The translations under genes were made by a program, and so were the position numbers. Source: Anaeromyces robustus (taxonomy: Eukaryota; Neocallimastigomycota; Neocallimastigomycetes; Neocallimastigales; Neocallimastigaceae). From it: 27,500 nucleotides of DNA. Every line of letters begins with the position of its first letter. Positions within the stretch are counted from its first letter, which is position 1. The notes below the pieces were generated by a model, which was not told the origin of the DNA, did no database searches, and saw only the letters and a program-made list of their open reading frames with translations. Positions 20,691-27,500 of the stretch are shown piece after piece. The stretch is from assembly GCA_002104895.1 (NCBI GenBank), contig MCFG01000248.1, positions 1-27,500 of the forward strand. The letters run 5' to 3'.

Positions 20691-21060
20691 TATATATATA
20701 TATATTTTTAATATTTCATATAAAAATAAAAATAAATATATATATTTATATTGTATATATTATTTTAAATAGAATTATGGATATAAATATAATTTTTAAT
20801 ATTTAAATCTTTTATAATTTATGGATATAATAATTTATAGTTAATTGTCATGGGAAATGGTGTAATAAAAATGATGACGCTTAATAACTTCATTTTCAAA
20901 CATATATTTAATAATATAAAATTCATACTCATAAGGAATATTTATAAATATTTCTGAATAAATATAAATAATTTTATACCTATAAATTTAGATCTCAGAA
21001 AAAATATAATTTATATAAATATAAAAATTTCCAATTTTATCTATGTTTATATTTGTAAAT
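20691..21060 (-). repeat. Conserved 3' flank of the ankyrin gene, minus arm
   Basis: Complement of the flank seen at 16956-17290, with an added (AT)n run near 20687-20706. It contains the gene-like frame described for the plus arm and the shared block around TTATTAAGCGTCATCA. Confidence 0.6.
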
Positions 21061-21658
21061 TTATATAATATATCCTAATATAATCTTCTTAATTAAAGAA
21101 ATATATGAAAATTTATTTGATTCTTCTGATTTTTTTTTCAATTTTATTTCTTTTTCTTTTTCTTTTAGAAAATTATACATTATTTGGTTTTTAATATTAT
21201 ATTTAGCATAATCTATTGGTCTATGATTATTACAATTTTTACAGTTAAGATCTATTCCTTCTTCTATTAAAAATTGAAGTTCTTCTAGCCTTCCTCTACT
21301 TACACATGAAAATGCAGCATTATAATCCTCTATAGTTTTATGATTAATATCAATTCCATTTTTTACCAAATATTTAATTATTTCTATATCTGCAAGTCCA
21401 ATACCTAGGATTAAAGCGTTTCCTCCTTCATTTGCTTGCTCATTAATATCTATACCACATTCTATTAAATATTTTACTATATCAAATTTATTATTACAGC
21501 AAGCTTCTATTAATGCGTTATATCCCAGATCATTTTTATCTTTAATATTGCCACCTTTACTTATTAAATATTTAACGATATCTAAATTACTTATCTTTGA
21601 AGCATAGAGTAAAGGGGTATTTCCTTCATAATTTTTTAAATGAATATTTATTCCATTT

Positions 21659-21690
21659 TCAACTAATAACTATTTCTAAATTTTTTTTAT
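21659..21690 (-). other. Frame-break site in the minus-strand ankyrin gene
   Basis: Here the A run is only A8 (21681-21688) and in frame; the shift comes about 12 nt later from the absence of CAATT found in the plus copies. Net effect is again +1, and the 0 frame ends at the same codons ATT AGT TGA as plus units 2 and 3. Confidence 0.75.
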
Positions 21691-22611
21691 AGATAGCATA
21701 CATTAAGGCACTTTCATTTACATTATTTATAGCATTAATATCTGCACCATTTTCAATAAGAAATTTAATCATCTCAATATCGTTATTTTCACAAGCTTTC
21801 ATTAATATTGTTTCTCCGAAGTAGTTTTTACCATCAAGATTAACTCCTTTCTTAGTCATATATTTAATAAGATCAATATTTTTATGTCCATAAGTGAATA
21901 TTAAGATATTTTTACTATAATTATTTCTATGATTATTATCATACATATCTATATCGTTATTAATTAAATAAATAGCTACATCTTTATGATTTCTATGTAT
22001 AGCATAAAATAACGCATTCCAACCATTACTCAATGCATAAACATTAATATTTATTTTATTTTCTACTAGATATTGAACTACTTCTAGATTTCCCTTATCT
22101 GCAGCATAGATTAAGGCATGTCTATTATTAGAATCTCTTTCGTTAATTTTTATTTTATTTTCTATTAAAATTTCAATAATATTTAAATTTCCAACTTGTG
22201 AAGCAGCCATTAAAGCATTTGCCCCATCCTTATTTATTTCATTAATATCTACACCATATTCAATTAACTGTTTTACTACAGAACTTTTGTTAAACAAACA
22301 TGCTAATAATAATAATGAATAACCGCCTTTTCTCTTAAATACTTTATCTTTATTATCATATTTTAATAATAATTCAATAACTTTTTCGTTACCACTTTTT
22401 ATCGCAAGATTATACATAGACCAATTTATTCCTATTGTTTTATTTTCAGTTTCTATTTTTTTTTTAATATAAGACATTGTTAGAGCATTACGTTTATATA
22501 AATAAAGTAAATTAATAATAAATTCATTTTTAAAAGTTAAACTTTCAAAGATAGTTTTTATCCATTCATAAATTTTTTTATTACTGTCAATTGAATTTAC
22601 TGTACTTTCAC

Positions 22612-22767
<156 letters not shown>

Positions 22768-23191
22768 GTAAATATTCAATAAAATATAAATTTTTATATT
22801 TATAATTTATATTGACATTTTTGGTTAAAATATATTTTAAATTTGATTTATCTAATTTTTTTTTGTTATATAAATAAAATAATATATTTTCTTTATTACT
22901 ATTCAAAGCATTTATATTTGCTCCCTCTTTCAATAATAAATCGGCTATATCAAATTTATGGTTCTCTATTGCAGCATAGAGTGGATATTTTTTTTGGTAC
23001 TCATAATTAAGACTTGAAAAATATGGCAATAATAATTTTATCATATCAATTCTACCATTGTTTTCAATGGCATATATTAAATAATAACATTTTGAATTAC
23101 ATAATTCTTTGAAAATTAAATTCTTATTTAATATAGAATAAGTAAGTTCCTCTATTTCATTATTACTTATTATTTTTTCTATATCTTTCAT

Positions 23192-24027
23192 GATTGTTTT
23201 AAAAAAATAAATATATATATATATATTTATATATATTTAGATTTAGTTTTAATTGCAAATTCTAAATTCCTAATTTAAATTAATTTAAAATTAAATAAAT
23301 AAATACTAGTTATAATCTTTTGATTGGTCTAATACATATTATATATATTAATTTTACTTGTTATTAACAGTCAGTTAATTGGATTTTAATAATGAATTAA
23401 GTCAAACTTTATTATTTATATATATTTTAGGATAAAAAGTTCACAAATTTTAATTATATCTAAATTATTTATTATAAATTACATCATACTTTTACTTTTA
23501 TATTCAAAAAATGTGGCTTATACATTAAATTTGATACAATAAATTTTAATAAATTTTTAATACATTTAAAACCTATTTCACATTCACATTCACCTATTCT
23601 AACACTTGTTATACAATATTCATTTTTATTTTCTACTTTCTAATTTATAATAAATTAAATACTAGTTATAATTTTTACATTAGTCTAATATCTAATATAT
23701 ATAATAATTATACTTGTTAATTGTAGTGAATATAATAATATTTAAATTGATAAATAATAAAAATAATATTATAACCTGTTGTATTTTATACTTTATGTAT
23801 AGGTTAATTTTTAATATTATTAAACGTATTATAATTAATGAAAAAATATATATTAATATTTTAATATTTTAATAAAATTTAAATAAAATTATATTTTATT
23901 TCAATTTTCTATAATTAATATGCTATTATACTATTATTTCGGTTATTTAAATGTTATTCTTATTAGAATTGTCAGCTAATTCAAATTCAACAAATTTATG
24001 ATGATAAATTTATAATAATTAACTGAC
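23192..24027. other. AT-rich upstream region of the ankyrin gene
   Basis: No gene. An (AT)n block sits 20-40 bp upstream of the ATG, but no specific promoter can be named. Two ~75-bp degenerate direct repeats (about 23297-23369 and 23653-23727; both contain AATACTAGTTATAAT and ACTTGTTA) lie here. GTCAGTTAATT at 23370-23380 is the exact complement of AATTAACTGAC at 24017-24027, and a one-mismatch copy, GTCAGCTAATT at 23971-23981, makes a local hairpin that also contains AAATTTAT-GATG-ATAAATTT. Confidence 0.5.
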
Positions 24028-24644
24028 TTTTTTTCTTAGACTAAAGGAAGAGAATACAGTTCCCTTTTTTTTATTAATTATAAAAGTTACTAATATACAT
24101 TAATATATAATAAAATTAATAAAAAATAAAAAAAAATACTATCTAAAAAATCTATAACAAATAAATATAATAATAAAAAAAATATAATAGATTATAATAA
24201 ATATAAATTTTTGAAATAATTACAAATATAAGTGTTAGGGTAGTACTATTCAGATTTCATTCCACTCTTAAAGTGATAAAATAATAAAAAAAATAAAAAA
24301 TAAAAAGTAATGTAGCAATCTAAATTAAAGATAATGTCGATGTCCACTAAACTTCTCCCTTAGATATTATTATGTCTTATTGATTTGACTTCTACGCTTT
24401 TGGTAATAATGGCTAAATATAAAATAAAAAGTAAAAAATAAAAAATAAAAATAAAAAAATAAAAAAAATAGAAATAAATAAAAAATAAAAATAAAAATAA
24501 AAATAAAAATAAAAATAAAAATAAAAATAAAAATAAAAATAAAAATAAAAATAAAAATAAAAATAAAAATAAAAATAAAAATAAAAATAAAAATAAAAAT
24601 AAAAATTTTTTTCTTAGACTAAAGGAAGAGAATACACTTCCCAT

Positions 24645-24680
<36 letters not shown>

Positions 24681-25086
24681 CATTTTATTCATTATAAAGG
24701 GTTATTAATACACATTTAGATTTAGTATACATAAAATAAAAAAATAATTATAAATTTCAGTGTTAGGCTAGGACTTATTCGGATTTCATTCCACTCTTAA
24801 AATAGTTAAATAATAAAAAATTCTTTTTTCTTAGACTAAAGGAAAAGAATACACTTCCCATGTTTTTTTATTTTATTTATTATAAAGGGTATTAATATAC
24901 ATTTTGATTTAGTACAAAAAAATAAAAAATTAAAATAAAAAAAAAAAAAAATACTATCTAAAAATCTATAATATATATATTTAATATATATATAATAAAT
25001 TATAATAAATATCTTGAAATAATTATTTTAGTGTTACGGTAACTTATTCGGATTTTATTCCACCCTTAAAATGGTAAAATAATAAT
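24028..25086 (-). mobile_element. Patchwork of three LINE 3'-end fragments and an associated module
   Basis: A module with CTTAGACTAAAGGAAGAGAAT occurs three times (about 24035, 24613, 24830), usually followed by ACTTCCCATGTTTT and TATAAAGGGT. Each is followed by a LINE 3' block in minus orientation (CAGATTTCATTCCACTCTT near 24250 and the TTATTCGG versions near 24777 and 25045). The first fragment also keeps part of the coding end: the complement of about 24365-24415 reads KSVEVKSIRHNN. No frame is intact. The last fragment stops at about 25085, where ankyrin copy 3 begins. Confidence 0.65.
24479..24606 (+). repeat. (AAAAAT)n hexanucleotide array, about 21 units
   Basis: Almost pure AAAAAT. 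It sits between a LINE 3' fragment and the second module, so it may be an expanded element tail. A similar, less pure array is at 17815-17935. Confidence 0.85.
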
Positions 25087-26020
25087 ATACATAGAAACCG
25101 TAAAGATATAGCTATTTATTTAATTGATAATGATATAGATATGTATGGTAATAATCTTAAAAATAGTAATAGTAAAAATATCTTAACATTCGCTTATGAA
25201 CATAAAAATATTGATCTTATTAAATATATGACTAAGAAAGGAGTTAATCTTGATGGTAAAAACTACTTAGGAGAAACAATATTAATGAAAGCTTGTGAAA
25301 ATAACGATATTGAGATGGTTAATTTTCTTATTGAAAATGGTGCAGATATTAATGTTGTAAATAATGAAAAAGAAAGTGCCTTAATATATGCCATAAAAAA
25401 AAAATTTAAAAATAGTTCAATTATTAGTTGAAAATGGAATAAATATTCATTCAAAAACTCGTAAGGGATATACCCCTTTACTCTATGCTTCAAAGACGAG
25501 TACTTTAGATATCGTTAAATATTTAATAAGTAAAGGTAGCGATATTAAAGATAAAAATGATCTGGGATATAATGCATTAATAGAAGCTTGCTGTAATGAT
25601 AAATTTGATATAGTAAAATATTTAATAGAATGTGGTATAGACATTAATGAACAAGGAAACGAAGGACAAAACGCTTTAATACTAAGTATTGGACTTGGAA
25701 TTATAGAAATAATTAAGTATTTAGTAAAAAATGGAATTGATATTAATCATACTACTATAGATGGATATAATGATGTGTTTTCATGTGTAAAGAAAGGAAG
25801 GATAGATGAACTTGAATTTTTAATAGAAGAAGGAATAGATATTAAGTGTAAAAATTCTTATAATAAGAGACCAGCAGATTATGCTAAATATCATATTAAA
25901 AACCAAAAAATGTATAATTATCTAAAGGAAAAAGAAAAAGAAATAGAATTGAAAAAAAAATCAGAAGAATCAAATAAATTTTCGTATAGTTCTTTAATTA
26001 AGAAGATTATGTTAGGATAA
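25087..26020 (+). pseudogene. Ankyrin-repeat gene copy 3, 5'-truncated and frameshifted
   Basis: Ankyrin-coding sequence starts abruptly inside a repeat (IHRNRKDIAIYLIDND) right after a LINE 3' fragment; no N-terminus or poly-Asn. About three repeats are read to KKKFKNSSIIS and TGA at 25429-25431. An A10 run (25395-25404; nine A would keep frame) shifts the ankyrin frame by +1. The shifted frame is open for about 200 codons to TAA at 26018-26020, with five repeats and the tail EIELKKKSEESNKFSYSS. Differences from the other copies are mostly conservative (I/V, D/E, K/N). It cannot make a continuous protein without recoding and has no obvious start. Confidence 0.85.
25395..25404 (+). other. A10 run at the frame break, copy 3
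   Basis: Same repeat position as the A12 runs of the plus-arm units, net +1, same TGA after ATT AGT. Confidence 0.8.
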
Positions 26021-26190
26021 ATTATATAAATTTATAAAAATAAATAAAGATGAAATTAGAAAATTTTATATTTATATAGATTATATTTTCTCAGAGTTCT
26101 AAATTTATAGGTATAAAAATATGTATATATTTATTCAGAAAATTTTATAAATATTCCTTCTGAGTATGAATTTTATATTTCACTTCATTA
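26021..26190 (+). repeat. Ankyrin 3' flank, copy 3, truncated
   Basis: Matches the 3' flanks at 16956 and 21060 up to GAGTATGAATTTTATAT (about 26160-26176), then departs into the sequence before the minisatellite. The small downstream gene and the LINE end of the two arms are absent. Confidence 0.6.
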
Positions 26191-26227
26191 AAATATTTTA
26201 AAATATATAAAAAAATATAAATCATTA

Positions 26228-26617
26228 TATAATTATCACATAATTATGAAATAATTACAAACCGCAAAAGTATAATCATAAAGGTACTATCACATAATTA
26301 TCACATAATTATGAAATAATTACAAACCGCAAAAGTATAATCATAAAGGTACTATCACATAATTATCACATAATTATGAAATAATTACAAACCGCAAAAG
26401 TATAATCATAAAGGTACTATCACATAATTATCACATAATTATGAAGTAATTACAAACCGCAAAAGTATAATCATAAAGTCACTATCACATAATTATCACA
26501 TAATTATGAAATAATTACAAACCGCAAAAGTATAATCATAAAGTCACTATCACATAATTATCACATAATTATGAAATAATTACAAACCGCAAAAGTATAA
26601 TCATAAAGGCACTATTA
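26228..26617 (+). repeat. 65-bp minisatellite, about six units
   Basis: The landmark ACCGCAAAAG occurs at 26261, 26326, 26391, 26456, 26521 and 26586, exactly 65 bp apart. Each unit has two self-complementary ATAATTAT words around TCAC. Variants are ordered: AAGGTACTAT in three junctions, then AAGTCACTAT in two, then AAGGCACTATT, where the array decays. No coding frame is implied. Confidence 0.9.
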
Positions 26618-27351
26618 CATCTTATAATCATATACAATCACAAAAACACTGACACATAATCGTATATTTTTAATAACACAATTATTATATAATTCAAAAA
26701 TAATTACATCTTTGAATAATACATCATCTAATAATTATATAAATAAATACATCATCATCATCATAAAATATATTAAAAATTTTGTAGTTTGCCTAAATTT
26801 ATAACTATAATTATAAAATTAAAAATAAATAAATAAATTAAAAAAAAAAAAGGGCAGTAAAAAATTAATTAATTAATTAAAAATTTTTTATTATAATATG
26901 AATTTCACAATTTTCCTAAAATTATTATTATTAACAAATAATAAATAATAAATAATAATAGAAAAAGAAAAAAAGTTTATTATTATTTAATTAAATTTTT
27001 AATTTAATTTAATAATGAATTAATTTAATAATTAATTAAACAAATAATTATTTTTATTGTAGTACAAAAAACTTTATTTATTATTATTTTTTTTTTCATT
27101 TTACAAAATCAATTCTATTATTTATTATTTTTCTATATAAAACCAATTTAGAAATAATATCATTATTATATTTATTTATTTATTTATTTATTATCTATCT
27201 ATTTATTTATTTATTATTTATTTATTTATTTATTTATTTTATTTTTAACATTAAATTCATATAAAATACCTATTTTAAATAAGAAAAACTCTATAGAAAA
27301 TATTATAAAATAAATTTTATCTCATCTCTCATTAAATTGTATTATGTACTA
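26618..27351. other. AT-rich spacer with (ATTT)n
   Basis: No gene. It holds an ATTA run near 26864-26880 and a tetranucleotide (ATTT)n block at about 27167-27240 interrupted by ATCTATCT. Confidence 0.55.
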
Positions 27352-27500
27352 ATAAGAATGTAAGATTATTATTATCTAATGAAGCAGATATTACTTTCAA
27401 AAATAAAAATGGAAACAATGCGTTAATCAGAGCAACAAAAAAAAATGGTCATTTTTGATATAATTGCTGTATTAATTGATTGATTGTAAATCAAATATTG
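27352..27500 (+). pseudogene. Ankyrin-repeat gene fragment at the window edge
   Basis: Reads LLLSNEADITFKNKNGNNAL and then IRATKKNGHF before a frame break in the A9/T5 region (27437-27455), after which FDIIAVLID continues in another frame. The NGNNALIRATKKN...DI part is a clear ankyrin helix pair. It differs from the 21-26 kb family, has an early stop (TGATTGA near 27480) and may continue beyond the window. Confidence 0.55.

Noticed and set aside
20584-20772. 62-codon plus-strand frame
   Set aside because: Antisense to the decayed small gene and flank of the minus arm; low complexity.
24360-24692. Minus-strand frame of alternating Leu-Phe
   Set aside because: Translation of the (AAAAAT)n array; only its last residues are real LINE coding sequence, already described.
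25263-25493. 76-codon minus-strand frame
   Set aside because: Antisense shadow of ankyrin copy 3.
26228-26617. CRISPR array
   Set aside because: The whole 65-bp unit repeats with no unique spacers, in eukaryotic-looking DNA.

Overview
The window looks like nuclear DNA from an extremely AT-rich eukaryote, most likely an anaerobic gut fungus (Neocallimastigomycota). Reasons: intergenic DNA is almost only A and T; homopolymers and tri- to hexanucleotide microsatellites are everywhere; there is a pure-AAT poly-asparagine tract of about 51 codons; and there are many divergent ankyrin (ANK) genes with the I/N/K/Y-rich repeat style (for example a decayed repeat reading LIEYAGK) that I associate with gut fungi. 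A dictyostelid is the main alternative. The assignment rests on style and recall, not on a search.

Left part (1-8990): no credible protein gene. It is a mosaic of non-coding mobile elements. Three copies of a 593-bp element, identical as far as I can see by eye, lie at 516-1108 (+), 6905-7497 (-) and 8352-8944 (+). They have TGTAA...TTACA ends and tRNA-promoter-like boxes. A related 190-bp element with long inverted ends (7503-7692) abuts the middle copy. Also present are a pair of ~0.53-kb direct repeats (1810-2340 and 3569-4116) that may be LTRs, a Copia-like LTR or primer-binding region at 2341-2611, a 19-bp perfect inverted repeat enclosing a GC-richer island (4799-5644), a tRNA-Glu/Asp-derived pol III head (5658-5735), and LTR-promoter-like sequence (5975-6320).

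Middle (8990-14700): AT-rich DNA with microsatellites, a coding-like relic of unknown identity (11423-11862), a badly decayed ANK gene (12505-13191), and a gene for a secreted or membrane-anchored protein interrupted by one stop and one frameshift (13636-14383).

Right part (14700-27500): an ankyrin-gene cluster in a large imperfect inverted duplication. The plus arm (14702-about 18100) holds an ANK gene that begins inside its poly-Asn tract and carries a 681-bp tandem duplication of about seven ANK repeats. The minus arm (about 20050-23191) holds the fullest copy, about 710 codons with its N-terminus and the poly-Asn tract. Both arms continue into the same 3' flank, the same decayed small gene and the same LINE 3' end. 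Between them is about 1.5 kb of a 5'-truncated non-LTR retrotransposon on the minus strand. A third ANK copy (25087-26020), 5'-truncated, follows a patchwork of LINE tails and (AAAAAT)n. A 65-bp minisatellite (26228-26617) and one more ANK relic at the right edge end the window.

The strongest unusual signal is that all four ANK units lose frame at the same ankyrin-repeat boundary, with the same net +1 shift and the same TGA, although the lesion on the minus strand differs from those on the plus strand. About 200 codons stay open downstream in the three units that retain them. This could be coincident decay, gene conversion, homopolymer error in the assembly, or a recoding (frameshift or slippage) site.
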